The notes beneath the pieces were generated by a model, which searched no databases, was not told where the DNA came from, and worked only from the letters and a program-made list of their open reading frames with translations. A program made the translations under genes and the position numbers. A stretch of DNA of 64,000 nt, taken from positions 1,054,001 through 1,118,000 of the forward strand of contig NZ_VWWJ01000001.1 of the NCBI RefSeq assembly GCF_011753055.1. The letters run 5' to 3'. This document shows, in pieces, positions 1 through 9,420 of this stretch. The DNA is from Burkholderia sp. Ax-1719. GTDB taxonomy: Bacteria > Pseudomonadota > Gammaproteobacteria > Burkholderiales > Burkholderiaceae. Within the stretch, counting starts at the first letter, position 1. Every line of letters starts with the position of its first letter.

Positions 1-3000
1 GAGCGAAGCGAATCCGGTAACGAATCAGCAAGTAAGGTTGCCATCTCACATGCACTCTCAGGTCGGGAGCGCCCCCCAGGCGGTAATGGCATTTTCCTGA
101 CGCCGACGGAGCCAAACCAGAATACAACATAGATTCCATGACCAGCCGAATCTGGATCTCTTGTGTACTGACGAACAAGCTGCGCTTCGGGGGCCGTCCA
201 GACATCGGCGTGGTAGTTGCGCTTGATCTCAATCGGTATTTTGAGTTTCCGGAATAGTGCAACGATGTCCGCACGTTTGTTGTCGACCATTCGGCCCTCG
301 GGTTCGATGTGGATCCCTTTCAAACCAAGACGCTCCCGGAGAAGATCCAGCAGGACATCACGGCCACTTTCTTCGGATTTTGGATCTATCAACGTCCCTG
401 AACCGGTCTCGTTCCAGAAGCGTTTGTAGATGTTGCTGTTTGAGTTTGAAATTCTATCGCCAACATCAAGCAAAGTATCCAGAAGCAAAGCGTAAAAATC
501 CGATGCGGTAGCCGGTGCGCCATTTTTCAGGGCTGTGATGGTGTGCATCCAATCAGGCTGCTGATATTCTGCGTCGCGTCGGCGTACGGCTTGTTCGGCA
601 GCAGCGTGCAGAATATTTTCCCGATAACTTTCAAGCGCCGAATCATCCGCTAGATGTTTCAACGCGACGCTCGCGCCTCGAGTGGAATGCGAGGCTAGCA
701 GGTTTAGAAGTTTGCGCACAAGTTCTGCTCCGTCCCACGGGTTCCGATTTCCCCACCAACTTCCTGAAGGATGGGGCGTATTCGGGAAATGTGCGGCAGT
801 GAGCAGAATGAGACGTTGAAGGATAGAAGGCGAAAGTGCATGGATTGCTGCAAACGGACTTGTTGCGTCCATGAGAGCGTCCGCGAGCGACCAGGCAAAA
901 GTCACATCCACCGCAAGCTTGTCAAAGAAGACGCTCACAAAATCGCTCGATTCCACCAAAAACGCGCTCGCGAGCCAGCTAGATACGATGCCACGCCCCT
1001 GCGCATCACTAGCAACTCGCAATTTCGAAAGGGCAATAAATTCGTTGCGTACGGAGAGATCCGTGGAGGCGATCTTGAGTAGCAGACGTAGGTTCTGCTC
1101 GCGGATGTTCTCGTACTCAGTCAAAAACTCCATCGCAATGGAAGTGCGGTACGGTGCAAATTCTTCTGACGTAAGCAGTTCGTACAGCCCGCTAACGTGT
1201 TCGCGCTGTGCTTCAAGGTCACATTTGATTACCTTTTTATAGGTATCTACCACCAATGCCGGCCGTCCGGACATGAGTGACGTCTTCCACTCGAATGTAA
1301 CTTTTCGCTCCGAGTTTCCGACTCGAACGGAAGTTGGATGCAAAAGATCGATAGCTAGTGCTGCGGCCAAGACGCCCTCAGGAATTTGCCCGAGCACCTT
1401 ATTGTTGCCCGAATATGCCTCTGTAAGTCCGGCCACCACGCCAAACCATTGCGCCTTAAAGCCGCCATCACGCGACATTTGGGTGATGGCGCGGACGTCA
1501 GGCACGTCACAAGTGTTCATTGAAGCGATCAGCCCAGTCAGTGCCGATTCTGTGAATTCGTTACCGATATAAGGGACTAGCCTTGATTCTGGGGGAAGGC
1601 TGGTATCGACGTCATTGAAAATTCCGAGGTAGACTTGAGCAAGCCATCCAATCCACCGTAACGCCGTCCCGGCACGGATTTCCGATTCACTCGCGGCGAA
1701 ATCGGCTCGCCTACGTTGCAAGATTTCGAGACTCTTAGCTCGTTGTTCGTTTGCCCGCTGCGCTTGCTTTACCCTCCAATCGGAAATTTCGCAGAGGAGC
1801 ATCTTGTCTCGGATGCCACCTAGACTCTCATTTTCTCCTATAGCACAGAGGTACTCGACTGCAGCAGGGCGTTCTGAGGCCACGCTTAACAGCAGCGCAA
1901 GGGCGCTTTGATATACAACTCGAACATTCGCGCTTTCATGAGTACAAGCCTGAAGGCGTTCGATCAGCAAATCAAGCAATTCAACAAGCGGCACTGCTCC
2001 AGCAGTCATTCGCTGCAGTCGCATGAACAGTGGATAAATGTCAGTCTCTGCCTCAATCGTACAGATTCCGACCGCGAGAGCCTTCAAAACAATCGCTCTT
2101 CGATCTTGGATAGCCTTTTGGATCATCGAGTACGACGTAGTCGATGATCTCGCATCGGTCACTTTTGCTAGCCACCCCCAAAGACTGGCAGGGGCGATTT
2201 CTTCATCGCTACCCAATACTTTGACAAGCATGATACTGAGCAAATGAGACGTTTTCGATTCGTTACCGGTCAGAATCTCATCAAGCCCGGGATCGGTGAT
2301 CGTCTTCCTAGCCGAATCGAGGACGAACATTAGGTCCTTTACTGGCATTGCACTGGAAATTGCCCACAAATAAACTCGTCCGCTCATTTTCTCAGTGAGC
2401 TCGTCGATTGAATCTACAAGCTTGGTAACATCGTTCGCCCCGAACAACTGTCCGTAACCAGCAGCTACAGTATCCACGCGAGTTTGCAGTGAGTTCGCAT
2501 CCCAACCGAGTGTCGGATACTCCTTAAGAATGGCGGCCGCACCGGCGGGGCCAAGCTTTAGAAGCGCAAGGAGGGCTCCTTCACGCTCAACCTGCTCGGC
2601 ATCGCTAGAGGCAAAGATACTGACTAGGACATTCAGAAGATTTGGGTCTGGCGAGCCTTCAGCAAGCGCAGCAAGAACTAATTGACGCATAGCATGATTG
2701 GCTGGGAAGGTCGTCAAAATGCTGTGGTAGGACGACGTCATCTCGGGTCCACACATACCCGCCAAGAGCTCGCCATGTTGGCCGTCCCGCCGATACCGAA
2801 ACCATGGATCGATACCGGAAAGATGCGAAAGTGCCGTGAGCAACGAGACGCGCAGTGTCGGTGAAATCGAAGCCGCATCGCCATAGGAGAGAAAGCCGTA
2901 TGGATCGGCGTTGATCAACTCCTCAGCAAATCGGGGAGCCAGCACCGCAAGCCAAGCGTGCAACCCACGCAACTCTGTCGCTGGATGGCCGTCGGGTCCC

Positions 3001-3974
3001 AACAATGCCATGACTCGGCGAAAGGACAATCCCGTTTCCAGTTGGTTTGCGATCCACTCCGCAGCCAGGTACTCGGCAGTCGTGCGGTGCGTATAGTCGA
3101 CCGTATCGCTTCCGGGTATCGCAGAGAAAATGCGGCGGTGCAGGGCAGTTAGCGCAAGTTGCTTGTTCAAAAATGGAATGTCGCTAACACTTGGATGGGT
3201 TTCGTCGATCGCGTCGCCAGCAAGTGAAAATCCGTCCACGTCGCCGATCAACCGCAAGGCGCAAAGTGCGCCTGCAGCGCTGCGCAGTTCTGCGTTTGAA
3301 AAATCTGAGTGCTCGGAGCGTGACTGGTTATGTTCCGTGAGCCACCGCTGAGTCGCCTCGTGGAACAGGTCAAGACGCGTAGTCGGCCAGTCGCCACCCT
3401 TAACGACCGCAGCAAGCATGATGAGGTTTTGCGGATTTCCAAGAAACTCACCCAAGCCGCGATCTTTGGCCTCCTGAACGAACTCTTGACCGTTGGCTAT
3501 GCCCTGATTTTGCAAGACGGCTAGCTGTGCGCTTTGCGACAGAACAGCAAGATTGACAAGCGTCACACCGCCATTCTGATCAAAATACGCGTTGAACGCT
3601 TCAAGGTCAGACTCGCTGAGCCAATCCTGTGTGCGGCTGGAAATCCTTACTTTTGCCGGCGGGCAGGTAAAAAGCTTTTGGACTACCTGATCCACAACGG
3701 AGTCGTCACTCCGGCCCGAACGCCGCTCATCAAGCGCATCAAGGAACAGCGCCTGGTCGCCCCAGCTCGCCGGCGAATTCAGAAATGTCCGAACGGTCAT
3801 GTACCGCCCATTACAAGCTTGCGCCGCAATCTTGAACAGATGGGTCTTGCCGGAGCCTGGGTCGCCAAGGAGAACAACGTTGCGAACCGAATCCAGCGAA
3901 TTGAATTCGACGAACTCTGGAGAAACATCTCGACTTGCACGCGTTGGCGTTCTAAAAACCTGGCGATCGATCAT
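1..3974 (-). CDS. Giant NACHT/STAND-type NTPase with C-terminal PD-(D/E)xK nuclease domain (partial)
   Basis: The minus strand is open from an ATG at 3974 to the left edge, at least 1,324 codons; the C-terminus is missing. An in-frame TAA lies four codons upstream of the ATG, which fixes the start, although no clear ribosome site is seen. Residues 37-44 read GDPGSGKT (Walker A) and residues 77-83 read FLDALDE, the Walker B form typical of NACHT/STAND ATPases. A long, mostly helical middle follows. Near residues 1225-1270 there is an Asp (RADIVALF) and then IPIEIKRN, the D...ExK core of a restriction-endonuclease-like fold. Known family behaviour: STAND ATPases with nuclease effectors (Avs-like) sense phage proteins and cut DNA. 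I infer a single-gene anti-phage or self-killing role from the fusion and the neighbours. The exact family is not certain. Confidence 0.8.
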   Translation of the reverse strand, partial: MIDRQVFRTPTRASRDVSPEFVEFNSLDSVRNVVLLGDPGSGKTHLFKIAAQACNGRYMTVRTFLNSPASWGDQALFLDALDERRSGRSDDSVVDQVVQKLFTCPPAKVRISSRTQDWLSESDLEAFNAYFDQNGGVTLVNLAVLSQSAQLAVLQNQGIANGQEFVQEAKDRGLGEFLGNPQNLIMLAAVVKGGDWPTTRLDLFHEATQRWLTEHNQSRSEHSDFSNAELRSAAGALCALRLIGDVDGFSLAGDAIDETHPSVSDIPFLNKQLALTALHRRIFSAIPGSDTVDYTHRTTAEYLAAEWIANQLETGLSFRRVMALLGPDGHPATELRGLHAWLAVLAPRFAEELINADPYGFLSYGDAASISPTLRVSLLTALSHLSGIDPWFRYRRDGQHGELLAGMCGPEMTSSYHSILTTFPANHAMRQLVLAALAEGSPDPNLLNVLVSIFASSDAEQVEREGALLALLKLGPAGAAAILKEYPTLGWDANSLQTRVDTVAAGYGQLFGANDVTKLVDSIDELTEKMSGRVYLWAISSAMPVKDLMFVLDSARKTITDPGLDEILTGNESKTSHLLSIMLVKVLGSDEEIAPASLWGWLAKVTDARSSTTSYSMIQKAIQDRRAIVLKALAVGICTIEAETDIYPLFMRLQRMTAGAVPLVELLDLLIERLQACTHESANVRVVYQSALALLLSVASERPAAVEYLCAIGENESLGGIRDKMLLCEISDWRVKQAQRANEQRAKSLEILQRRRADFAASESEIRAGTALRWIGWLAQVYLGIFNDVDTSLPPESRLVPYIGNEFTESALTGLIASMNTCDVPDVRAITQMSRDGGFKAQWFGVVAGLTEAYSGNNKVLGQIPEGVLAAALAIDLLHPTSVRVGNSERKVTFEWKTSLMSGRPALVVDTYKKVIKCDLEAQREHVSGLYELLTSEEFAPYRTSIAMEFLTEYENIREQNLRLLLKIASTDLSVRNEFIALSKLRVASDAQGRGIVSSWLASAFLVESSDFVSVFFDKLAVDVTFAWSLADALMDATSPFAAIHALSPSILQRLILLTAAHFPNTPHPSGSWWGNRNPWDGAELVRKLLNLLASHSTRGASVALKHLADDSALESYRENILHAAAEQAVRRRDAEYQQPDWMHTITALKNGAPATASDFYALLLDTLLDVGDRISNSNSNIYKRFWNETGSGTLIDPKSEESGRDVLLDLLRERLGLKGIHIEPEGRMVDNKRADIVALFRKLKIPIEIKRNYHADVWTAPEAQLVRQYTRDPDSAGHGIYVVFWFGSVGVRKMPLPPGGRSRPESACEMATLLADSLPDSLR

Positions 3975-4202
3975 ACGAATTATTTAAACGGCGTTGTGTT
4001 CGCAAGATTGTAAGGCGGCCTTGAGCGCGTTGGATTCTTACGCGCCGACACATACCGAAACGGGGACTGAGACCAAGCCACACCAAGCAAGCGGTCGTCG
4101 ACGGCGACGACGCTCAAATTGGTCAACACGAATCTTCTTGCCAGCTCGCAAAATGGAATCATCAATAACTTAACGTAATACGTTAATTTTCTACCTTTTT
4201 TC

Positions 4203-4244
4203 ATACCATACACGACATTACTGCTATAATGTCGTGTATGGTAT
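4203..4244. promoter_or_regulatory. Perfect 18-bp inverted repeat between NACHT gene and integrase
   Basis: Arms at 4203-4220 and 4227-4244 are exact reverse complements separated by six bases. The right arm contains TATAAT-like hexamers (4225-4230 and 4242-4247), so the repeat overlaps a plausible promoter of the integrase gene that starts at 4293. No T-run follows the hairpin, so an operator or recombinase-binding site is more likely than a terminator. The surrounding stretch 3975-4292 holds no convincing gene. Confidence 0.6.
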
Positions 4245-4292
4245 AATCTGGCTCAAACCCGATTACGCGAGCCCATCTGGAGCCTTTCTTCT

Positions 4293-5492
4293 GTGAAAAA
4301 CGCCGAAATTGTCGCTATCCAACCTGTTGAGTCGCTGGTCGTGCCCACGGCGCTCGACGGACGTCTCGGCTCGAATCGCGCAGACGCCGGCAAATCACAA
4401 CTCACCGCCGACAACGATCTTGATGCCGTTCGGGCGTGGCTCGCGAACTACGTCGACACGAAGACCACGTTCGACAACTACCGCAAGGAAGCCGAGCGTC
4501 TGTTGCTCTGGGGTGTCGTTCAACTGGGAAAGCCGCTGTCGTCGCTGACGCACGAGGATCTCCTCGTGTTCAAGGCGTTTCTAGCTGATCCGCAGCCGGC
4601 AGAACGCTGGATTTCGGCCACTGGAGGCAAATACCCGCGCGGCGACGCCCGCTGGCGTCCGTTCAATGGTCCGCTGTCATCGGCCAGCCAGCGTCAGGCG
4701 CTCGTCATCCTTAACGCCATGTTCACCTGGCTTGTGAACGCTGGATACCTGCGAGGCAATCCGATGGCGTTGCTGCGGCAAAGAGCCAGACGATCCGCAC
4801 CTCGCATTACTCGCTATCTGTCCATATCGCTGTGGGACGAAGTCAAAGCGTTCGTTGAGCAGCTTCCGCAGGAAACTGTCGCTGAGCGAGCCTACTATGC
4901 GCGTTGCCGTTGGCTCACAACCTTGTTTTACCTGCAGGGCATGCGAATTTCGGAAGTCGCTGGTGGCCAGATGGGAAGTTTTTTCCGACGGCTGGGGGCG
5001 GACGGCCGAGACCAGTGGTGGCTGGAAACACTCGGCAAGGGTGACAAGGAGCGGATTGTGCCTGCATCGCCTGAGCTGATCCAGGAGCTGAAGCGCTATC
5101 GTGAGACGATGGGCTTGGCCGCCCTGCCGACACGCTCCGAGGAAACCCCGCTCATACTGCCGTTCAAAGGCAAAGCGCGCTGCCTTTCACGCTCAGCGAT
5201 CCACGATGCGATCAAAAGCGTCTTCGCGGGCGCGGCGATGTGGCTACGCGCGCAAGGCCCGGAATTTTCCGACCGTGCCGACGAGCTTGAACGGGCTTCG
5301 GCGCACTGGCTTAGACATACAGCTGGCTCTCATCAGGCAGATGGTGGCGTTGATCTTCGGACCATCCGTGACAATCTCGGCCACGTTTCTCTGAATACAA
5401 CGAGCTTGTATTTGCACACGGAAGACGATGAACGTTATCGCGAGACGACAGACCGACATCGCATGAACTGGGACGAAACGAAGACGAACTAA
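4293..5492 (+). CDS. Tyrosine recombinase / site-specific integrase
   Basis: This 399-residue protein has the layout of a tyrosine recombinase: an N-terminal SAM-like core-binding domain (about residues 40-160) and a C-terminal catalytic domain. The catalytic residues are visible: Arg218 in QGMRISE, a Lys in GKGDKERIVP (249-258), His338-x-x-Arg341 in HWLRH, His364 in LGH, and nucleophile Tyr373 in SLYLH. The start is GTG, preceded by a TGGAG sequence 11 bases upstream. It stands alone, without an excisionase or phage genes, behind the perfect inverted repeat at 4203-4244. It probably moves or rearranges the surrounding island. No attachment sites could be identified by eye, and no tRNA gene lies next to it. 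Confidence 0.93.
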   Translation: MKNAEIVAIQPVESLVVPTALDGRLGSNRADAGKSQLTADNDLDAVRAWLANYVDTKTTFDNYRKEAERLLLWGVVQLGKPLSSLTHEDLLVFKAFLADPQPAERWISATGGKYPRGDARWRPFNGPLSSASQRQALVILNAMFTWLVNAGYLRGNPMALLRQRARRSAPRITRYLSISLWDEVKAFVEQLPQETVAERAYYARCRWLTTLFYLQGMRISEVAGGQMGSFFRRLGADGRDQWWLETLGKGDKERIVPASPELIQELKRYRETMGLAALPTRSEETPLILPFKGKARCLSRSAIHDAIKSVFAGAAMWLRAQGPEFSDRADELERASAHWLRHTAGSHQADGGVDLRTIRDNLGHVSLNTTSLYLHTEDDERYRETTDRHRMNWDETKTN

Positions 5493-5635
5493 ACTGCAGA
5501 GGTGTTGTGCGTGTTAGGCGGTTTGCCTTCGGCTACAGCGCGCAACCTTCAGTTAGCGCCCTTTGGCAATCCCGTGAGTTACTGCTCTTGAAATGTGTGC
5601 CGTCGTTACGATTTTGATCTGGTCACACTAATTTG

Positions 5636-5653
5636 CGTGGACTGCGGTCCACG
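5636..5653. promoter_or_regulatory. Inverted repeat upstream of small ORF
   Basis: A 7-bp perfect inverted repeat (arms 5636-5642 and 5647-5653, 4-base spacer) lies 27 bases before the ATG of the small ORF at 5681. Its placement fits an operator; no T-run follows it. Confidence 0.35.
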
Positions 5654-5680
5654 ATCACTAGAATTTTGGTTGAGGAGTGC

Positions 5681-5872
5681 ATGGATATACGAGTCAGCTA
5701 TGAGCATAGTCTCGCCTCATCCCCTGATGACTTCATTGTAAATGTTCCGTCACAGGTAATATGCGACGTGCCTGCGAACATTGCCAGGGCTCTGCTTCCA
5801 GAGTACCTCGCAAATCTGATTAGCCAGCGCTCGCCTGCGATAGGAAAAATTCGCAACCTTAAGGTTCTTTGA
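5681..5872 (+). CDS. Small hypothetical protein (63 aa)
   Basis: A GAGGAG ribosome site sits four bases before this ATG, a better start than the upstream candidate at 5633. The product has no recognisable domain, no signal peptide and no membrane segment. It lies alone between the integrase and the helicase operon. The 275 bases after it (5873-6147) hold no gene I can support and probably carry the promoter of the helicase operon. The strong ribosome site is the main argument that it is translated; the function is unknown. Confidence 0.45.
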   Translation: MDIRVSYEHSLASSPDDFIVNVPSQVICDVPANIARALLPEYLANLISQRSPAIGKIRNLKVL

Positions 5873-6147
5873 GCGCTGGCAAGCAGGCTGTGTGTCGGTG
5901 CGATGTGTTTAGATTGAGCGACGGCACGTTTGTGCTGACGCACACCCTGCTTGCAGTTCGCTTCTACGGGACGAACGAGTATCCCGCTGGTTGAACGGTA
6001 TCTCCACACGGGCCACAGGTGCCCTCCTCACTTCTGCACGGCAAGCGGCAAGCCGGCGCTCGCACATTTATCGCTTTGGCAACACAACTACCACACCTAC
6101 AAAAGATTTAAGTATTCGCATGAATATCCGATAACAGTCGTATACGC

Positions 6148-9100
6148 ATGAGTACGGCCAAGGATATGCAGATGCAAGAAGCTTTTCGGAAGGCACAGAT
6201 TCTTCAATACTGGCGGGCAATCGAGATTTTCAACCCGCAAACTGCCCCTAAGATTGATCTGGGCTTCGAAGACAAGAAGAAAGACAAGAAGAGAAAAGAG
6301 GAGCAGACGGATAGCTTTGCGCTGCCGTCGGACGCCGCGCCGTGGCAACGAGAGTACAAAAGGCTCAGAGCGCCGTCGGAGAACCGTGTATGGAGGCATG
6401 AGGTATATGGGGGCATTTATGCCGTCAAACGTGTCCGTGACCTGCTGGAAGCAAAGTTTGGCTCGGATCCGCAATCGTTTGACTCACGGCTCGACGCGGT
6501 TTCCGCATGCTTCTATCTGCGTGTAGACGCCGATGGCCGCCCTCTTTTCAATACCTTTGTGATCTCATCTTGCGTCTGGGCTTGGGGGCGTACCATGTCA
6601 CCGGGCCCAGATTCAACCGAGTGGCTGGCGGGGTTTGAGCTATTCGCGGATGCACTCCTCGTTCGCGTAAGACAGTTGCTTGCGATCTGTGAAGATGACG
6701 AAGTCGGTCGAAAACTCATCGAGAATGAGATTGACGTCGGTCGAAAACTGACGCTATCCGACATTTCGGCGCTGACTGAGTTGATTCTCACTGAGGTCGG
6801 ACTCGCCTCCGAGACACCTCAAGAGGTGGCGCGAGTGACCTCGACTCTGGTCAATGAGAAGTATCAGCATGAGGATAGTGGCTCTGACTTCTTGAACAGC
6901 TTTCTGGCGAAAGACCTTTCTCGGGTCGCCAACGCGATCGAAGGGAACGAAATTAGTCGCCCTCTGGCAGCCTATCTGACGCCTGAAGAACACATCGACG
7001 AAGCGAATCGCCTCGACGTGCGCGAAGCAACGTCCGCAATCTACGAATCGCTTAAACCCTCACGCTTTCCGGTTGGGCGCTGGCCCAGCAAGGGACATCA
7101 TCCGCTAGTTTTCGGACAGCAGTTCGCGATTAACAGTATCACAGAAGTACTGGGCCAATCAGGAGGGTTGTTTAGTGTCAACGGTCCGCCGGGAACCGGT
7201 AAAACGACTCTTTTACGTGATCTCGTCGCACATGTAGTAGTCGAGCGCGCGATGTGTCTTTCTCGGCTGGCTCAGCCGGAAGATGCCTTTGGGACAGCGA
7301 CAATCTGGAAGTCGGCAGATGGCTACAGGCGGACCGTACGCCACTGGAAACCGGAGTTTGCAGGATTCGAGATTGTCGTGGCCTCAGCGAACAACGGCGC
7401 AGTTGAGAATATCACTCTCGAGTTGCCCGGTGCAGATGCGATTGACGACGACTGGAAGGCTCAGATCGATTACTTCCCCGACCTCGCAGCTCGAGCTATC
7501 GAAGATGACAAACCAGTATGGGGCCTAGTCGCTGCGCGACTGGGAAACATGGGTAATCGTGCCAGTTTTATCCGTAATGTCTGGTGGGACAAGGATCCGA
7601 ATCGTAATACCCCGCGAGCCGACCAATCAGAAGACGACAAGCCCCTTCCCGGGCTGAAAAGCTGGCTAATCGAGGCTCAAGGGAAGTTCGTCGACTGGTC
7701 GAGCGCGAAGAATGCATTCCGAGGAGCTGTCGCAAAGGAAAAGCGCTTGCGTACAGAGCGCGAAGCGTGGTCGCGCTTGCGCGATCGACTGACGAGCGCC
7801 CAGTCCGAATACCTATCCTTGGCCGCCGCACTGCTTGAACGTCAGCAGGCCAGCACGAAAGCTTCGAGCTCCCTTGCGAAGGCTGAGAGCGCCCGTGCGT
7901 TGGCATCCATACGCCACACGCAAGCAAAAGACAAAAAATCCGATTTTGCGCTTGCCAAACCAGGTTTCTTTGAAACACTTCTGACCTTCGGTCGCGCCCA
8001 CAAAAACTGGCGACTATCCTATCTGCAACTGGTCAATGCCGAACAGGACGCAGCCTTTGCCATGGAACAGGCTGCCCAAACGGAGGCACAACTCGTAGAA
8101 ATCAAGCAAGCCGCACTCCGGTTCGAAGCCGAAGCGATGAAAGCCTGCACAGAGACCAAGCAGCATGTTTCCGTCCTCGACGGCCAGATTGCTCAAGCAC
8201 GCGCTGCATTACGAGAGCATTTCGTTGAAGAGTCAACATTGAGTCAGAGCGACGAGGTTCGCGAGTGCTCATCACCTTGGGCTGACCGCGCCTGGAATGA
8301 CGCCCGAGCCGAGGTTTTTCTTGAGGCCCTCAAACTGCACAAGGCCTTTGTAGCCGCGAATGCAGCCATAGTTGAGAAGAACCTCTTTGCAGCGGTGGAC
8401 ATTCTGAACGGCAAAGTTCCCCCGACTATTCCACGAGATGCGACGAAGGCAGCGTGGCAAACACTATTTACAGTAGTGCCGGTCGTCTCAAGCACGTTTG
8501 CTTCCTATGATCGACTTTTTGCACACCTCGGAAGCGAGGATATCGGATGGCTGCTGATTGATGAAGCAGGCCAAGGCATCCCACAAGCGGCGGTTGGCGC
8601 CCTTTGGCGCGCGCAACGCGCCGTCATTGTCGGGGACCCTTTGCAGCTTGAGCCCATCTTGCCGCTCCCCTTCACCGCCCAACAATCGCTGCGCTCGCGA
8701 TTCAATGTCGCAGAAACCTGGCTCCCGGGGCAGCAGTCGATCCAGCGTCTGGCCGACCGGGTATCAAAGGTCGGAACGTACTTGCCCGACCATGAGGGGA
8801 ACCCTCTTTGGGTTAGTTCGCCCCTGCGCGTGCATCGTCGATGCGACTTTGACATGTTCAATGTGTCAAACAAGATCGCCTATCACGGCCTGATGGTGTT
8901 CGGTGTCGTTGGCCGCAAGGAGATTGAGCTGCCGGATACTGGATGGATCCACGTCAACGGGAGCGACGCTGACGACCACTGGATCAAGGAGGAAGGACTA
9001 GTGGTTGACGCGATCCTGGCCGACGTCCACGACCACGAGCACGCAGGCAAGCCGATCTACGTGATTTCCCCGTTCCGCGACGTGACCCGCAATCTGAGAA

Positions 9101-9414
9101 AGCACCTCAAAGGCCGATATCCAAATGTCCGGGTTGGCACAATTCATACCGTCCAGGGAAAAGAGTCAGATGTCGTTTTGCTCGTTCTCGGTGGCAACCC
9201 CAACCGTCCAGGGGCAAAACAGTGGGCATCCGAAAAGCCCAATCTTCTCAATGTTGCAGTGAGTCGGGCTAAGCGCCGCCTGTACGTCATTGGAAACCGA
9301 GAGGCCTGGAAAACCTACGAGTACTTCAGCAAATGCTCGATAATTCTGAAACACCATCCAGTGTGGCCTGGACTCGCGAAGCCAATCGTCGACGGCGTTA
9401 CGGCTGAGGTCTGA
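6148..9414 (+). CDS. SF1 (DNA2/Upf1-like) helicase-ATPase with internal coiled coil
   Basis: This 1,088-residue protein has an SF1 helicase core split by a long insertion. Residues 345-355 read GPPGTGKTTLL (Walker A). Residues about 500-690 are Ala/Glu/Lys-rich and predicted coiled coil. Residues about 802-806 read IDEAGQ (Walker B, motif II), followed by VGDPLQLEPI (motif III). Near residue 1000 is HTVQGKES (motif V) and near 1040 VAVSRAKRRLYVIGN (motif VI). The layout resembles COG1112-type helicases found in defence loci such as Mokosh, but no kinase or PLD domain is fused here. Its stop is six bases before the next gene, so the two form a cassette. The ATG at 6148 lacks a good ribosome site; AAGGA at 6159-6163 would favour an in-frame ATG at 6172. 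Substrate and partner are unknown. Confidence 0.85.
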   Translation: MSTAKDMQMQEAFRKAQILQYWRAIEIFNPQTAPKIDLGFEDKKKDKKRKEEQTDSFALPSDAAPWQREYKRLRAPSENRVWRHEVYGGIYAVKRVRDLLEAKFGSDPQSFDSRLDAVSACFYLRVDADGRPLFNTFVISSCVWAWGRTMSPGPDSTEWLAGFELFADALLVRVRQLLAICEDDEVGRKLIENEIDVGRKLTLSDISALTELILTEVGLASETPQEVARVTSTLVNEKYQHEDSGSDFLNSFLAKDLSRVANAIEGNEISRPLAAYLTPEEHIDEANRLDVREATSAIYESLKPSRFPVGRWPSKGHHPLVFGQQFAINSITEVLGQSGGLFSVNGPPGTGKTTLLRDLVAHVVVERAMCLSRLAQPEDAFGTATIWKSADGYRRTVRHWKPEFAGFEIVVASANNGAVENITLELPGADAIDDDWKAQIDYFPDLAARAIEDDKPVWGLVAARLGNMGNRASFIRNVWWDKDPNRNTPRADQSEDDKPLPGLKSWLIEAQGKFVDWSSAKNAFRGAVAKEKRLRTEREAWSRLRDRLTSAQSEYLSLAAALLERQQASTKASSSLAKAESARALASIRHTQAKDKKSDFALAKPGFFETLLTFGRAHKNWRLSYLQLVNAEQDAAFAMEQAAQTEAQLVEIKQAALRFEAEAMKACTETKQHVSVLDGQIAQARAALREHFVEESTLSQSDEVRECSSPWADRAWNDARAEVFLEALKLHKAFVAANAAIVEKNLFAAVDILNGKVPPTIPRDATKAAWQTLFTVVPVVSSTFASYDRLFAHLGSEDIGWLLIDEAGQGIPQAAVGALWRAQRAVIVGDPLQLEPILPLPFTAQQSLRSRFNVAETWLPGQQSIQRLADRVSKVGTYLPDHEGNPLWVSSPLRVHRRCDFDMFNVSNKIAYHGLMVFGVVGRKEIELPDTGWIHVNGSDADDHWIKEEGLVVDAILADVHDHEHAGKPIYVISPFRDVTRNLRKHLKGRYPNVRVGTIHTVQGKESDVVLLVLGGNPNRPGAKQWASEKPNLLNVAVSRAKRRLYVIGNREAWKTYEYFSKCSIILKHHPVWPGLAKPIVDGVTAEV

Positions 9415-9420
9415 TAGACG

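Noticed and set aside
3534..4013. Plus-strand ORF of 159 aa
   Set aside because: It is the antisense of the P-loop region of the large NACHT-type gene, which reads as a proper protein.
3980..4213. Minus-strand ORF of 77 aa upstream of the NACHT gene
   Set aside because: No ribosome site and no protein-like content; it overlaps the inverted repeat.
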